The notes: generated from the letters alone by a model not told the origin. DNA of 64,000 bases from Erwinia pyrifoliae DSM 12163 (GCF_000026985.1 NC_017390.1:555828-619827), one strand, 5' to 3'; shown: positions 11,576 to 22,128, counted from the stretch's first letter. A program made the numbers and translations.

Positions 11576-11609
11576 AACCCTCTGCCTTTGGCAGGGGGTT
11601 TTTCTTTTT
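11576..11609 (+). terminator. groESL terminator
   Basis: The stem AAACCCTCTGCC (11576 onward) pairs with GGCAGGGGGTTT, with one G-T pair, and is followed by a T-rich run (TTTTTCTTTTT). This is a strong intrinsic terminator 25 bases after groEL. Confidence 0.88.
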
Positions 11610-11742
11610 GGCGGGGAAATAGTATAAGTAATGGCGCAAAGCTAACCTGATAAGCGGGTTAAGGGGCAAGGATGGGTCGGAAATCTTAATGATTTCATCG
11701 ATGCCCTGGCCTGACACTGATGATAATAATATGGGGATCAAA

Positions 11743-12087
11743 ATGCGGATTAACTTGCCGGGACTCTCTGTGGCTGCCCTGCTGCTGGCAGGCTGTAGCT
11801 CTTCTCATACGCTAAGTTCTGCGGGCGGGCGCGTGACCTTTACTGACCAGCAGCCGGCTCGCAGCTGCCAGCTGTTAGGTAACGTGACCGGCGTACAAAG
11901 CAACTGGTTCTCTGGCTCTGGCGGTGAAGGAAGTTCACTGCGCGGCGCGGCTAACGATCTGCGCAACCGTGCGGCGGAAATGGGCGGCAACGTGATTTAT
12001 GGGGCCACCAGTCCAACCCAGAACTTCTGGTCCAGCTTCGCACCGTTGGATAGCAAGATGAGCGGGCAGGTCTATAAGTGCCCTTAA
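11743..12087 (+). CDS. yjeI: DUF4156 lipoprotein, YjeI-like
   Basis: A small lipoprotein of 114 residues with signal peptide and lipobox ALLLAGC, so it is predicted to be lipid-anchored. The mature part keeps the DUF4156 pattern: SCQLLGNVTGVQSNW, RGAANDLRNRAAEMGGNVIYG and a final GQVYKCP. Its position between groEL and epmB matches yjeI in E. coli. The ATG at 11743 has GGGGA five bases upstream and gives the family length; the open frame from 11689 would add an untypical extension. Function is unknown. Confidence 0.85.
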   Translation: MRINLPGLSVAALLLAGCSSSHTLSSAGGRVTFTDQQPARSCQLLGNVTGVQSNWFSGSGGEGSSLRGAANDLRNRAAEMGGNVIYGATSPTQNFWSSFAPLDSKMSGQVYKCP

Positions 12088-12151
12088 AGGGGCTGATTTA
12101 AAGGCTATCGGCCAGCCATGCGGGCGGATCGTCGTTCCGCCCGCATGGCAT

Positions 12152-13180
12152 CTATTCCTGGCGCAGCTGTAAATCCAGCGGCGTTTTGCTCGGCTCCCCA
12201 CCAATTTCACGCGCCAGTTTCGGCACCATATAGCCTGAGACCATCGTCAGCAGCTCACGCACGATGGCGCGTGCGCGCTCGTCACTGACGTAGAAATGCG
12301 CCGCGCCCTGCACTTTATCCAGCACATGCAGATAGTAGGGCAGGATGCCGGCATCAAACAGCGCGTTGCTCAGGGCGGCAAGCGCAGGCGCACTGTCGTT
12401 GATATCGCGCAACAGGACGCTTTGGTTAAGTAAGGTGACACCGGCACGTTTTAACATGTGCATACCGTGACGCAGATCGTCATCGATCTCCTGCGCGTGG
12501 TTGATATGGGTCACCATCAGCGTTTGCAGCCGCGACTGTGCCAGACGCTGACACAGGGCTTCGGTAATACGTTTGGGAATAACGACCGGCAGGCGGCTGT
12601 GAATACGCAGGCGCTTAAGGTGAGGGATCTGCTCAAGCTGCCCGATCAGCCAGTCCAGCTCGTGATCTTTTGCCATCAGCGGATCGCCGCCGGAAAAAAT
12701 AATCTCATCCAGTTCCGGCTGTTGTCGGATATACTCCAGGGCTTGCTGCCAGTTGCGCTTGTTCCCCTGGTTTTCCTGATAGGGAAAATGGCGGCGGAAA
12801 CAGTAACGGCAATTGACGGCGCAGCCGCCTTTGACCAGCAACAGCGCACGATTACGATATTTATGTAACAGACCCGGCACCACGCTGCTCTGCTCATCGA
12901 GCGGATCGGCACTGTAACCTGGTGCATCGACAAACTCCTGTCGCGAGGTGATCACCTGCAGCAGTAGCGGATCTTGCGGATCGCCTTTACGCATGCGTGC
13001 CGCGAACGCCCTGGGCACGCGCAGGGCGAAAAGACGCCGTGCGTCATGGCCTGAAACCAGCTCAGGATGGTGTTGCAACGCCAAAAGTTGCAGCAATTCG
13101 TCAGGATCGGTGATTACATCAGCAAGTTGATGTAACCATTCTTCTCGCTCAGGGGTATTTAGGGTTACAATGTGTGCCAT
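12152..13180 (-). CDS. epmB: EF-P (R)-beta-lysine pathway enzyme EpmB
   Basis: Radical-SAM lysine 2,3-aminomutase, 342 residues. It makes (R)-beta-lysine, which EpmA then attaches to elongation factor P. The CxxxCxxC iron-sulfur motif is seen in CAVNCRYCFRRHFPY, followed by SGGDPLM and a PLP-binding C-terminal part. Its ATG is only 41 bases from the divergent efp start, so the two promoters must be interleaved. With efp and epmA nearby, substrate and two modifying enzymes are all within about 3.7 kb. Confidence 0.96.
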   Translation of the reverse strand: MAHIVTLNTPEREEWLHQLADVITDPDELLQLLALQHHPELVSGHDARRLFALRVPRAFAARMRKGDPQDPLLLQVITSRQEFVDAPGYSADPLDEQSSVVPGLLHKYRNRALLLVKGGCAVNCRYCFRRHFPYQENQGNKRNWQQALEYIRQQPELDEIIFSGGDPLMAKDHELDWLIGQLEQIPHLKRLRIHSRLPVVIPKRITEALCQRLAQSRLQTLMVTHINHAQEIDDDLRHGMHMLKRAGVTLLNQSVLLRDINDSAPALAALSNALFDAGILPYYLHVLDKVQGAAHFYVSDERARAIVRELLTMVSGYMVPKLAREIGGEPSKTPLDLQLRQE

Positions 13181-13221
13181 TTTTTTGGCTAAGTACCAGT
13201 AATAAATTGTAGAGGGCCTTT

Positions 13222-13788
13222 ATGGCGACTTATTCTAGCAACGATTTCCGTCCCGGTCTTAAAATCATGTTCGAAGGCGAACCTTACGCTATCGAATCGA
13301 GCGAGTTTGTTAAACCGGGCAAAGGCCAGGCTTTCGCGCGCGTTAAAATGCGTCGCCTGCTGACCGGCAGCCGCGTTGAAAAAACCTTCAAGTCTACCGA
13401 CTCCGCTGAAGGCGCAGATGTGGTTGATACTAACCTGAACTATCTGTACAACGACGGTGATTTCTACCACTTCATGCACCCGGAAACCTTCGAACAGCAT
13501 CCTGTTGAAGCGAAAACCGTGGGCGACGCGGCGAAATGGCTGCTCGACAATGCGGAATGTATTGTCACCCTGTGGAACGGAAAGCCGATCCAGGTTCTGC
13601 CACCGAACTTCGTGGAGCTGGAAATCACCGATACCGATCCAGGCCTGAAAGGCGATACCGCGGGTACCGGCGGTAAGCCCGCGACTCTCTCTACCGGTGC
13701 GGTAGTGAAAGTGCCACTGTTTGTGCAGATTGGCGAAGTGATTAAAGTGGATACCCGTTCTGGCGAATACGTTTCCCGCGTAAAATAA
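13222..13788 (+). CDS. efp: Translation elongation factor P
   Basis: tRNA-shaped factor that relieves ribosome stalling at polyproline stretches, 188 residues as in E. coli. The modified residue is Lys34, in the loop PGKGQAF of the N-terminal KOW-like domain. Two OB domains follow. The partners epmB (divergent, adjacent) and epmA (1.1 kb downstream) indicate the beta-lysylation route. A third enzyme, EpmC, which hydroxylates the residue, is not in this window. Confidence 0.99.
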   Translation: MATYSSNDFRPGLKIMFEGEPYAIESSEFVKPGKGQAFARVKMRRLLTGSRVEKTFKSTDSAEGADVVDTNLNYLYNDGDFYHFMHPETFEQHPVEAKTVGDAAKWLLDNAECIVTLWNGKPIQVLPPNFVELEITDTDPGLKGDTAGTGGKPATLSTGAVVKVPLFVQIGEVIKVDTRSGEYVSRVK

Positions 13789-13800
13789 ATCTGAACGAAT

Positions 13801-13830
13801 CAGGGCCTGTTTTTGCAGGCCCTGTGCGTA
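13801..13830 (+). terminator. Hairpin after efp
   Basis: CAGGGCCTG (13801-13809) and CAGGCCCTG (13816-13824) form a perfect 9-base-pair stem with loop TTTTTG. There is no T run afterwards, so intrinsic termination is likely but not certain. Confidence 0.5.
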
Positions 13831-14002
13831 ACGAGACTGGTTGCGCTAGATTGCCGTCCCGCCTGAAGATGCTTTCCCCGGGTTCGATCAACATGCCTCA
13901 TTATTCTGAAAATTGCCTTTTCTTGTTGCCGGTGAGGCAGCCGAAGAGATCGTGGCTATGCTTATAACGCAGTGCTTAAACTCTAAAGAAAAGGAAAAGG
14001 CT

Positions 14003-14134
14003 ATGAAGAAAGGTATTGTTGCTCTGCTTTCTGTTCTGGTGTTCGCCTCTGTACTCACGGCCTGCAATACCACGCGCGGCGTGGGTGAAGATGTTGAGGC
14101 AGGCGGTAAGGCGATTCAGAGAAGCACGCAGTAG
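14003..14134 (+). CDS. ecnB: Entericidin B-type lipoprotein
   Basis: A 43-residue lipoprotein with signal peptide, lipobox VLTAC and the entericidin signature [17 protein letters not shown]. In E. coli EcnB is a small bacteriolytic lipoprotein induced in stationary phase and paired with EcnA just upstream. Only one entericidin gene is found here and its sequence is of the EcnB type. The ATG at 14003 has the ribosome site AAGGAAAAGG; the longer frame from 13913 is not conserved. It lies between efp and blc, as in E. coli. Confidence 0.88.
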   Translation: MKKGIVALLSVLVFASVLTACNTTRGVGEDVEAGGKAIQRSTQ

Positions 14135-14186
14135 TCTGCTGACAGGCTGGTGCTTCTCACCGGCCTGTGTTCTCTCTCCTTCAGGC

Positions 14187-14711
14187 TTAACGTTGATCGA
14201 TCCAGATCAGCTCATCCACCGTGAATCCGGCCCGACGCGCCTCTTCAATCAGATCCTGCTTAACCTGCTCATCCAGCTGCGGCGTGCGAGATAACATCCA
14301 CAGATAGTCACGATTTGGCCCACAAACCAGCGCATGCTGGTAATCTTTATCCAGCGCTATCACGTTATAGCCTGCGTAAAATGGCCCAAAGAAAGAGACT
14401 TTCAGCGCTGCGCGATCGCTTGAGCCGGTGAAATAAGCTTTACCCGTGCTCTCCTGCCAGCGCTGTTTTTTTTGGTTAAAGCCTCGATTGACCACTTTCA
14501 GGCCGCCATCATCGCGTTGGCTGTAGCTGGCGGTGACATGATCCAGCCCGCGTTCAAAGGGATGATTAAAGCGGGCAATTTCATACCAGCTGCCGAGATA
14601 GCGCTTGCTGTCAAAATCTGCCACCGGCGTCACGCCATGTGGCGGGGTGGTGCTACAGGCGACGGAAAGTAGCGCGCCGACAATGGCTGTGACCTTTTTC
14701 CACAACTTCAT
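14187..14711 (-). CDS. blc: Outer-membrane lipocalin Blc
   Basis: Bacterial lipocalin anchored to the outer membrane, which binds lysophospholipids and fatty acids. The start at 14711 gives 174 residues with signal peptide and lipobox LLSVAC, plus a GGAAT ribosome site. The lipocalin motifs are present: YLGSWYEIARF near the N-terminus, and YNVIALDKDY with ALVCGPNRDYLWMLSRTP in the barrel. It is convergent with ecnB. The sugE, ampC and frdABCD genes that lie around blc in E. coli are absent. Confidence 0.96.
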   Translation of the reverse strand: MKLWKKVTAIVGALLSVACSTTPPHGVTPVADFDSKRYLGSWYEIARFNHPFERGLDHVTASYSQRDDGGLKVVNRGFNQKKQRWQESTGKAYFTGSSDRAALKVSFFGPFYAGYNVIALDKDYQHALVCGPNRDYLWMLSRTPQLDEQVKQDLIEEARRAGFTVDELIWIDQR

Positions 14712-14882
14712 AGAAACTATTCCTTTATCAATCAAGTATTACAGTATAGACGTAAAGCGCTACGCTGCCTCTGCCGCGAACGGTTTAGCCGCCGCCACTG
14801 AGGGAATTATTCTGCTGTGAATTGTGTGCGGCGGCATGGGCAGGTAGACTTCTTCCCCCTGACTGACTTTGGAGTAGACAAG

Positions 14883-15860
14883 ATGAGCGATACGGCCAGC
14901 TGGCAGCCGAGTGCATCGATCGCCAACTTATTAAAGCGTGCGGCGATTATGGCTGAAATCCGGCGTTTCTTTGCCGATCGTGGCGTCCTGGAAGTGGAAA
15001 CCCCGGCAATGAGCCAGGCAACGGTGACCGATGTGCACCTGTTCCCGTTCCAGACGCGCTTTGTTGGCCCGGGCGCGGCAGCGGGCGTCGATCTTTATCT
15101 GATGACCAGCCCGGAATACCATATGAAACGCCTGCTGGCAGCGGGCAGCGGCCCTATTTACCAGCTGTGCCGCAGCTTCCGCAACGAAGAGATGGGGCGT
15201 CATCATAACCCGGAATTCACCATGCTGGAGTGGTATCGCCCGCACTACGACATGTACCGCCTGATGAATGAGGTCGATGACCTGCTGCAGCAGGTGCTGG
15301 AGTGCGCGCCGGCAGAAACCCTTTCATATCAGCAGGCGTTTCAGCGTCATCTGGAGATTGACCCCCTGTCGGCAGATAAAGCCCAGCTGCGTGAAGCGGC
15401 GGAGAAACTCGGTGCCGGTGACCTCGCCCATCGTGAAGAAGACCGCGATACGCTGTTACAGCTGCTGTTTGTGCTCGGCGTGGAGCCAGAAATTGGCAAA
15501 GAGAAACCGGCCTTTGTTTATCACTTCCCGGCGACCCAGGCCGCGCTGGCCGAGATTAGCCCGGAAGATCACCGCGTGGCCGAGCGTTTCGAGGTCTATT
15601 TTAAGGGTATTGAGCTGGCGAACGGTTTCCACGAACTGACCGACAGCCGCGAACAGCGTCAGCGTTTTGAGCAGGATAATCGCAAACGCGCCGCCGCCGG
15701 ACTACCGCAGCAGCCGATTGATAATTATCTGCTGGAGGCGCTTGCCGGGGGGATGCCGGACAGCTCCGGCGTGGCGCTAGGCGTTGACCGTCTGGTGATG
15801 CTGGCGTTGAAAGCGGAACGACTGAGTGACGTTATCGCCTTTACGGTAGATCGCTGCTAG
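14883..15860 (+). CDS. epmA: EF-P--(R)-beta-lysine ligase EpmA
   Basis: Class II lysyl-tRNA synthetase paralogue that attaches (R)-beta-lysine to Lys34 of EF-P. It lacks the anticodon-binding domain, as the family does. Class II motif 2 ([20 protein letters not shown]) and motif 3 ([12 protein letters not shown]) are intact. The start at 14883 ([10 protein letters not shown]) gives 325 residues, exactly the E. coli length; the frame from 14817 adds 22 unsupported residues. In E. coli the frd operon and ampC separate epmA from efp. Here they are gone. Confidence 0.97.
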   Translation: MSDTASWQPSASIANLLKRAAIMAEIRRFFADRGVLEVETPAMSQATVTDVHLFPFQTRFVGPGAAAGVDLYLMTSPEYHMKRLLAAGSGPIYQLCRSFRNEEMGRHHNPEFTMLEWYRPHYDMYRLMNEVDDLLQQVLECAPAETLSYQQAFQRHLEIDPLSADKAQLREAAEKLGAGDLAHREEDRDTLLQLLFVLGVEPEIGKEKPAFVYHFPATQAALAEISPEDHRVAERFEVYFKGIELANGFHELTDSREQRQRFEQDNRKRAAAGLPQQPIDNYLLEALAGGMPDSSGVALGVDRLVMLALKAERLSDVIAFTVDRC

Positions 15861-15960
15861 GCAGCTGATTAGCCTGGTAAACTGGCTCGCCCGCGACAGG
15901 GTACGCACCGTGCGTTTGTCGTGGGCGGTCATTGTGCGGCGCATGCCGTGGCCAGCTGCG

Positions 15961-18900
15961 CTAAAGCCCGCCGGATTTATAGCTGCGTGCCGCCGGGGTG
16001 CCGTTGCTGGCAGGGGTTTTACGTCCAAGAGTGTCCATACGCACCTGGAACGGTGGGAACGGCATCTCCAGCCCGTGTTCCTGGAACCCACGTAGGATCA
16101 GCTGATGCAGCTCATGGCGCAGCGGCATCCGGTGACCCATCTCAGCGGCGTGAATACGCAACTCAAATAACTGAATCCCCTGTTGTAAGTCCACCAGGAA
16201 AGCTTCTGGCTGCGGCGTCTCCAGCACGTAGCTACAGCGCTGTGCGGCCGTTAACAGCAGGTTGGTCACTTCGTCACTATTGGCTTCTGCCGGAGCCGGA
16301 ATGCTCAGCACCACGCGGGTGACGGAATCCGACAGCGACCAGTTAATAAACTGCTCGGTGATAAATGCCTTATTCGGCACGATAATCTCTTTGCGATCCC
16401 AGTCCGTAATGGTGGTGGCACGGGTATTGATACGCGTGATGCTACCGGTCAAATCGCGGATGGTGACGGTATCGCCGATGCGGATCGGCTTTTCAAACAG
16501 GATGATCAGGCCGGACATAAAGTTGGCGAAGATCTCCTGCAGGCCAAAGCCTAATCCTAAGGTCAAACCAGCAACCAGCCACTGTAATTTGGACCAGTCA
16601 ATGCCAATCAGGGCAAAGCCCGTCAGGCCGCCGATCAGGATCAGCAGATATTTAGTCAGGGTGGTGATGGCATAGCCGGTACCCGGCGTCAGGCTGAGAT
16701 GCTGCAGCAGTGCCAGTTCCAGCAGCGCCGGCATATTGCGCACCAGCTGGGTAGTAATGATCAATACCAGAATGGCGACCATCACCGATCCGAGCGTAAT
16801 CGGTTGCAGGCTCTCAACGCCCTGTATGGTGGTGCTGACATCCCACAGGCGGATATTTTCCAGGAAACCAAAGGCGGAATGGATCTCTGACCACAGTACG
16901 ATCACCGAAACCAGCGCAATCAGCGTCAGGATCGAGCGCACCAGGCGCAGCGACTGCGCGCTGATGGCATCCAGGTCGATAACCGGCTCTTCGATCTCTA
17001 TGTTATCGGCGGCGGTCTGCTGGGCGGCCAGCTCTTCTTCGCTGCGTGCGCGCTGGGCGAGGATTTCCGCACGGCGCGACCGGGCGCGATCGAAGGCAAT
17101 GCGTCGGCGCTGGATCAGCATCCAGCGCCGAATAATATGGTAAATCACCAGCAGCAGGAACCAGATAGCCAGCGAGGTTTCTACCCTGGCCAGCAGGGCC
17201 TGGGAGGTTTCCAGGTAGCCAATACAGGAAGCCAGCGCCGCCAGCATGGGAATGGCGATCATCACATTCCACAGCACGTTATTGATAAAGTTCTCGCCGC
17301 TGCCTTCTTTATCAATATGCAATGGGATACCGGCACGTTTAAGGCTGACCGTGACCATACTCAGCGCCCCGCAGATCAGAATAAAGCACAGGCGGCCGAG
17401 GGTAGGGGAGAACTCACGATCCTGCAGATTATCGAAGGCGATCAGCAGCATCATCAGCGGTACCACCAGCCCGATGCACAGCGTATAGAAACGCATCGCG
17501 CGCGCCACGCGGCTGCGTGGCCAGCGGAAGTGCACGATAAACAATCCCTGCTGACGGGCAAAGGTATTGCAGATCATAAACGCCCAAAGCAGCGGCACGC
17601 TGGCGGTGACGCCGTCGCCGATGGCGACCGCAATTGGCCAGGGCCAGGCGTGCTGTAAGCCGTAGCCCAGCGCCGCCCACAGCACCGGCAGCGGCAGGGC
17701 AACCAGAATAGACCAGAATACGGTGCGTATCGTCAGACTGAACTGATCCTGGGTGACCTTGCCCACCTTACTGGAAGCACGTTCAAGAAATGCGTGGAAG
17801 TGGCGGCGAGAGCTGATGCTGAAGCCGACCAGCACAATGGCGGAAAAAAGGGGTAGCAGGGTTTCGCGGCTGGTGATCATCATCACCATCGCTCCCCCCA
17901 ACTGGCCGAGAGTATCAAGCGACAGCAGACGCTTCAGGTCGTGCGCCAGCTCGATCGGATAGCTGAAGCTTAGCGCGCTGACGTCGGCGGTCCAGAACAG
18001 ATAACGGTGGGTGGCCTCTTTCACTTCATTGAGCGCATCCACCAGCTGGCTGTTGCCTACTTTCAGCTTGGTGACTTCCAGAATCAGGTTATCGCAGCCG
18101 GAAAGCAGTGAGGTCAGCAGTTCGCGCTGGGTTTTCAACTGCGCGGTGAGAATGCGCTCCTGCTCGCTGGTCAGGTTACTGTTGTCATCCTGGCGCAGCT
18201 GACGCAGCGACGGCTGCTGTTCCAGCAGGTCTTCGTAATACAGGCGCTTGACGCGCAGCTCGGCCATTTCGTTATCAAGCTGCTGCGGTTTGGGCATTTC
18301 AGGCAGCCGGGCGACCTGCGCGCGCAGCGCTTCACCCAGTACGTTCGACACGCCCAGCCACTGTGACTGTTCGCGGATAGTACTCAACGCCTGACGAACC
18401 TGAATCGTTTGATTGGCGGCGGTGCGCTGCTGCGAGGTGACCAGATCCATACGCTGCGCCTGCTGATTCAGTGCGGCGGACAGCTCCCGATTAATGCGGA
18501 ACTGTTCAGTAATGCCGTGCGGCATATCACCGCTGTCTTCTGCCAGCTGCTCGGTGCGTGCTAACGCCAGCTCGGCCTCGCGCTGGCGCAGGTTGTTCAG
18601 CTGGTTGCGCAAATCTTGCAGCCAGCCGTCCAGCTCGGCAGCTTTGCGCTGGTGGACTTCTGCGCGTATGCGCGCCAGTTCCTGGCGGTTATTGGCCGAC
18701 AGTTGTGCCAGCTCCAGTTCATCCACCCGCGCTTTCTGTGCGGCGGATTCAGCCTGCCTTTGCGCCCGCTGTGCCTGGCCTGCCGGGGTAGAAGGGGATG
18801 GCTGACCCTGCAGGCGGCGCTCGATCTCACCCAGCGCACGACGCGCTTCGGTTTGCTGCTGCGGTAGCTGAGAAAGCGAGTCACTGATTTCCCTGGCGCG

Positions 18901-19296
18901 ATCCTGCTCTTGCTGAACCTGGCGGCTCTCCTCCAGCAACTGGCTGCTACCCAGTAGGATCTCCTGCTCAAGATCGGCGGCGCTCATGCTGCTGCGCAGC
19001 GGTTTTCTGCTGTTGGTCTGCGTGGCGATCTGCTGGCGCAACTCTCGCGACAGCTTGGGGAAGTTATCGATAACCTGCTGATAATCCTGCGCCCGTTCAA
19101 GGGATTGCTGGCGTTCTTCCAGCCAGTTCAGCGTGGACTGCAACGCGTCGACGGTCGCCGTCTGATTCGTACTGGTTTTGTTGGACTTTGCTTCCTCAAG
19201 CTCCTGCTTGATCTGCGACGCATCCGGTACGCTGGCGGCATAAACCGGCTGGAGCAAGCTCCAGCCTAACAAAAGAGTCAGAATCAGACGTAACAT
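15961..19296 (-). CDS. mscM: Miniconductance mechanosensitive channel MscM
   Basis: Large MscS-family channel of the inner membrane that opens on hypo-osmotic shock. It has 1111 residues (1107 in E. coli). A signal peptide is followed by a long periplasmic coiled-coil region rich in Gln and Arg (about residues 25-470), then about eleven membrane segments, and a C-terminal MscS core with GLGFGLQEIFANFMSGLIIL and GDTVTIRDLTG. The start at 19296 gives the proper signal peptide, and the frame from 19371 would run into psd. It lies 10 bases after the psd stop on the same strand and is probably cotranscribed with it. Confidence 0.96.
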   Translation of the reverse strand: MLRLILTLLLGWSLLQPVYAASVPDASQIKQELEEAKSNKTSTNQTATVDALQSTLNWLEERQQSLERAQDYQQVIDNFPKLSRELRQQIATQTNSRKPLRSSMSAADLEQEILLGSSQLLEESRQVQQEQDRAREISDSLSQLPQQQTEARRALGEIERRLQGQPSPSTPAGQAQRAQRQAESAAQKARVDELELAQLSANNRQELARIRAEVHQRKAAELDGWLQDLRNQLNNLRQREAELALARTEQLAEDSGDMPHGITEQFRINRELSAALNQQAQRMDLVTSQQRTAANQTIQVRQALSTIREQSQWLGVSNVLGEALRAQVARLPEMPKPQQLDNEMAELRVKRLYYEDLLEQQPSLRQLRQDDNSNLTSEQERILTAQLKTQRELLTSLLSGCDNLILEVTKLKVGNSQLVDALNEVKEATHRYLFWTADVSALSFSYPIELAHDLKRLLSLDTLGQLGGAMVMMITSRETLLPLFSAIVLVGFSISSRRHFHAFLERASSKVGKVTQDQFSLTIRTVFWSILVALPLPVLWAALGYGLQHAWPWPIAVAIGDGVTASVPLLWAFMICNTFARQQGLFIVHFRWPRSRVARAMRFYTLCIGLVVPLMMLLIAFDNLQDREFSPTLGRLCFILICGALSMVTVSLKRAGIPLHIDKEGSGENFINNVLWNVMIAIPMLAALASCIGYLETSQALLARVETSLAIWFLLLVIYHIIRRWMLIQRRRIAFDRARSRRAEILAQRARSEEELAAQQTAADNIEIEEPVIDLDAISAQSLRLVRSILTLIALVSVIVLWSEIHSAFGFLENIRLWDVSTTIQGVESLQPITLGSVMVAILVLIITTQLVRNMPALLELALLQHLSLTPGTGYAITTLTKYLLILIGGLTGFALIGIDWSKLQWLVAGLTLGLGFGLQEIFANFMSGLIILFEKPIRIGDTVTIRDLTGSITRINTRATTITDWDRKEIIVPNKAFITEQFINWSLSDSVTRVVLSIPAPAEANSDEVTNLLLTAAQRCSYVLETPQPEAFLVDLQQGIQLFELRIHAAEMGHRMPLRHELHQLILRGFQEHGLEMPFPPFQVRMDTLGRKTPASNGTPAARSYKSGGL

Positions 19297-19306
19297 GGGT
19301 TTCCCG

Positions 19307-20206
19307 TTATGGGTGGTGAAGGACGTCTTCGGCGCTCTCTTTCTGCAGCGCGGTGGCCAGCGGTGCGCCAAGACGGGTTTGACTTCCTGCCGTCAGGTTT
19401 TCAGCCAGTTTCACTTTCCCAGGAGCAAACAGGTTAATCACCGTGGAGCCAAGCTTGAAGCGGCCCATCTCCTGTCCCTTGAGCAGTACCACCGCCCCGT
19501 CTTCATCGGCACCCGGCCAGCTCCAGCGTTTAATCACCCCTTCACGCGGTGGCGTAACGGTTCCTGACCAAACGGTTTCGATGCTGCCGACTATGGTTGC
19601 ACCCACCAGAATCTGCACCATCGGGCCAAATTCAGTATCAAAGCGGCAAATGACGCGTTCATTACGGGCAAACAGATTAGGAATATTTTGCGCCGTTAGC
19701 GGGTTGACCGAATAGAGATCGCCCGGCACATAGATCATCTCGCGCAGAATACCGTTACAAGGCATATGCACGCGATGATAGTCGCACGGTGCAAGGTAAG
19801 TGGTGACAAACTCGCCGTTGCGGAACATATCGGTCATCGCGGCATTGCCCGCCAGCAGCGCTTCCAGCGAATAGGTATGGCCCTTTGCCTGGAAAATCTG
19901 GTCGCCCTCAACAGGGCCGAGTTGGCTGATCGCGCCATCGGCTGGCAGAACCAGCTGGTTAGGGTCGGTTTCTATCGGGCGTGCTTCGTCGCGCAGCGGG
20001 CGCACGAAGAAATCATTAAAGGTACGATAGCTGGCAGTGTCGGGCTTCTGCGCCTCTTTCATATCAACCTTGAAATACCAGACGAAAGCATCGATGACCG
20101 CTTTGGTCAACCACCCGGCGCGCTTGCTGGCTCCCCAGCCGGCCAGTTCAGTCAGGGCTTTTTTGGGCAGTAAATGATTCAAGCCGAGTTTAATACGATC
20201 TAACAC
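19307..20206 (-). CDS. psd: Phosphatidylserine decarboxylase proenzyme
   Basis: Makes phosphatidylethanolamine from phosphatidylserine at the inner membrane. The 299-residue proenzyme contains the self-cleavage motif LGST (in [14 protein letters not shown]). Cleavage before the serine, about residue 254, forms the pyruvoyl group. The His of HRVHMPCNG is also present. The C-terminal tail is about 20 residues shorter than in E. coli, outside the catalytic part. It is followed immediately by mscM, and rsgA is about 100 bases upstream, as in E. coli. Confidence 0.97.
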   Translation of the reverse strand: MLDRIKLGLNHLLPKKALTELAGWGASKRAGWLTKAVIDAFVWYFKVDMKEAQKPDTASYRTFNDFFVRPLRDEARPIETDPNQLVLPADGAISQLGPVEGDQIFQAKGHTYSLEALLAGNAAMTDMFRNGEFVTTYLAPCDYHRVHMPCNGILREMIYVPGDLYSVNPLTAQNIPNLFARNERVICRFDTEFGPMVQILVGATIVGSIETVWSGTVTPPREGVIKRWSWPGADEDGAVVLLKGQEMGRFKLGSTVINLFAPGKVKLAENLTAGSQTRLGAPLATALQKESAEDVLHHP

Positions 20207-20303
20207 GTTAGCCTCCTGGCTTAAGCGAACTGCAAAAAAATTAAGGGGGCGGATTGTATCAGCGCCCGGGGTTTTAGGCTATGACGGTGGCGCCAGCAGG
20301 TTT

Positions 20304-21365
20304 TCACTCTTTATCCGCAGAGAAGCTACGGCGGGTTTTCGCCTGCACTTCAGACATACTTTCCAGAATATGGTGATAGTTGACGAAGCGTGACGCGTCG
20401 ATTTCGCCCTTATCTACCGCTGCACGGATCGCACAGCCCGGATCGGTATCATGTTTACAGTCGCGGAACTTGCAACCGCCGAGGTAATCACGAAATTCGA
20501 CAAATCCACGGGTGATTTGTTCCGGTTCGAGATGCCACAAACCAAATTCTCGCACGCCGGGGGAGTCGATGACGTCGCCGCCGTGCGGGAAATGATACAG
20601 GCGGGCGGCGGTGGTGGTGTGCTGGCCAAGGCCGGAGACATCGGAAACATCGTTGGTCAGGATCTCTTCGCTGCCCAGTTCCAGCCCCAACAGCGCGTTC
20701 AGCAGGCTGGACTTACCCACGCCGGACTGACCGGCGAAGATGCTGACGCGGCCGGTCAGCGCCCCTTCCAGCTCACGCAGCCCCTCTTTTTTGTGGCTGG
20801 AAACCATCAGCACGCGATAACCGATATGACGGTAGATTTCCATCTGCTCATCAACGAACTCGCGGCCTTCATCGTCGAGCAGGTCGGTTTTGTTCAGTAC
20901 CAGCAGCGGCTCCACGCCCAGGGTTTCACTGGCAACCAGATAGCGGTCGATAATATTCAGCGACAGTTCCGGCAGAATAGCCGAGACGATCACGATCTGG
21001 TCGATATTGGCGGCAATCGGTTTTACGCCGTCGTAGAAGTCGGGACGGGTCAGCACCGAGGTGCGCTCATGCACCGCTTCGACGATACCTTTTACGGTGG
21101 CACCGCCCGCCACGCCCGGCCGCCAGCGCACCCGGTCGCCGGTCACCAGTGAGCGAATGGTGCGGCGGATATTACAGCGGTGCACGGAACCATCCGCATC
21201 TTCTACGTCGGCATGCATGCCAAACCGACTGATCGCCACGCCGTCGCGCGCTTCGCCGAACAGATTGTCGTCTGGTTCGGGTTTGTCAGCGCGCTGCTTC
21301 AGGCGACGATCGTGGTTGGCGCTGACGCGACGTTGCTGACCTTTGGATAGTTTGTTTTTACTCAC
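20304..21365 (-). CDS. rsgA: Small ribosomal subunit biogenesis GTPase RsgA
   Basis: Circularly permuted GTPase that checks maturation of the 30S subunit, 353 residues. An N-terminal OB fold is followed by G4 (NKTDLLD), then G1 ([12 protein letters not shown]) and G3 (DSPG): the permuted order typical of the family. A C-terminal zinc knuckle has Cys/His residues in [16 protein letters not shown]. It is divergent from orn with about 90 bases between the starts. Confidence 0.97.
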   Translation of the reverse strand: MSKNKLSKGQQRRVSANHDRRLKQRADKPEPDDNLFGEARDGVAISRFGMHADVEDADGSVHRCNIRRTIRSLVTGDRVRWRPGVAGGATVKGIVEAVHERTSVLTRPDFYDGVKPIAANIDQIVIVSAILPELSLNIIDRYLVASETLGVEPLLVLNKTDLLDDEGREFVDEQMEIYRHIGYRVLMVSSHKKEGLRELEGALTGRVSIFAGQSGVGKSSLLNALLGLELGSEEILTNDVSDVSGLGQHTTTAARLYHFPHGGDVIDSPGVREFGLWHLEPEQITRGFVEFRDYLGGCKFRDCKHDTDPGCAIRAAVDKGEIDASRFVNYHHILESMSEVQAKTRRSFSADKE

Positions 21366-21456
21366 TGTTCCTCACACCGTTTCGGCATATTTCGCCCTGG
21401 CAGGGCAAAACGTCTATCATACACCTTAATTCACTACGATGCCGCCGAGACGCACT

Positions 21457-22020
21457 ATGACCGCAAATGCTAACAACCTGATTTGGATTGATCTTGAGAT
21501 GACCGGGCTGAACCCGGAACAGGACCGCATTATTGAGATTGCCACGCTGGTGACCGATGCCGATCTGAATATCCTTGCTGAAGGACCGGTATTTGCCGTG
21601 CATCAGTCCGATGCGCAGCTGGGGCTGATGGATGAGTGGAACGTGCGCACCCATACCAACAGCGGGCTGGTGGAGCGGGTAAAAGCCAGCCAGGTCGATG
21701 ACCGTGCCGCCGAGCTGGCGACCATTGCGTTTCTGCAACAGTGGGTGCCTGCTAACAGTTCACCGATTTGTGGTAACAGTATTGGTCAGGATCGCCGCTT
21801 TCTGTTCAAATATATGCCGGAGCTGGAAGCTTACTTCCACTACCGTTACCTGGATGTCAGCACGTTAAAAGAACTGGCGCGCCGCTGGAAGCCGGAAATC
21901 CTGGCGGGCTTTAAGAAGCAGGGCGCCCACCAGGCGCTGGATGACATTCGTGAATCGGTGGCGGAGCTGGCTTATTACCGTGAACACTTTATTCAGCTGG
22001 CAGCGCCTCAGGCCGACTAA
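21457..22020 (+). CDS. orn: Oligoribonuclease
   Basis: 3'-5' exoribonuclease that degrades the last two- to five-nucleotide RNAs, including pGpG from cyclic-di-GMP turnover. The DEDDh exonuclease motifs are present: WIDLEMTGL (Asp and Glu), SIGQDRRFL (Asp) and [10 protein letters not shown] (His and Asp). The start at 21457 (MTANANNL) matches the family N-terminus and gives 187 residues; E. coli has 181. It is followed by the tRNA-Gly cluster, as in E. coli. Confidence 0.97.
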   Translation: MTANANNLIWIDLEMTGLNPEQDRIIEIATLVTDADLNILAEGPVFAVHQSDAQLGLMDEWNVRTHTNSGLVERVKASQVDDRAAELATIAFLQQWVPANSSPICGNSIGQDRRFLFKYMPELEAYFHYRYLDVSTLKELARRWKPEILAGFKKQGAHQALDDIRESVAELAYYREHFIQLAAPQAD

Positions 22021-22128
22021 CGGCGTGGAATTGCCGGGATAATATCGCCTGTTTTGCTGATTAAATCATCATTACGCTGATTTAATCAGCGGTCAGCGTG
22101 TAAAATTAAAATTTTGTGGCTTACAGGG

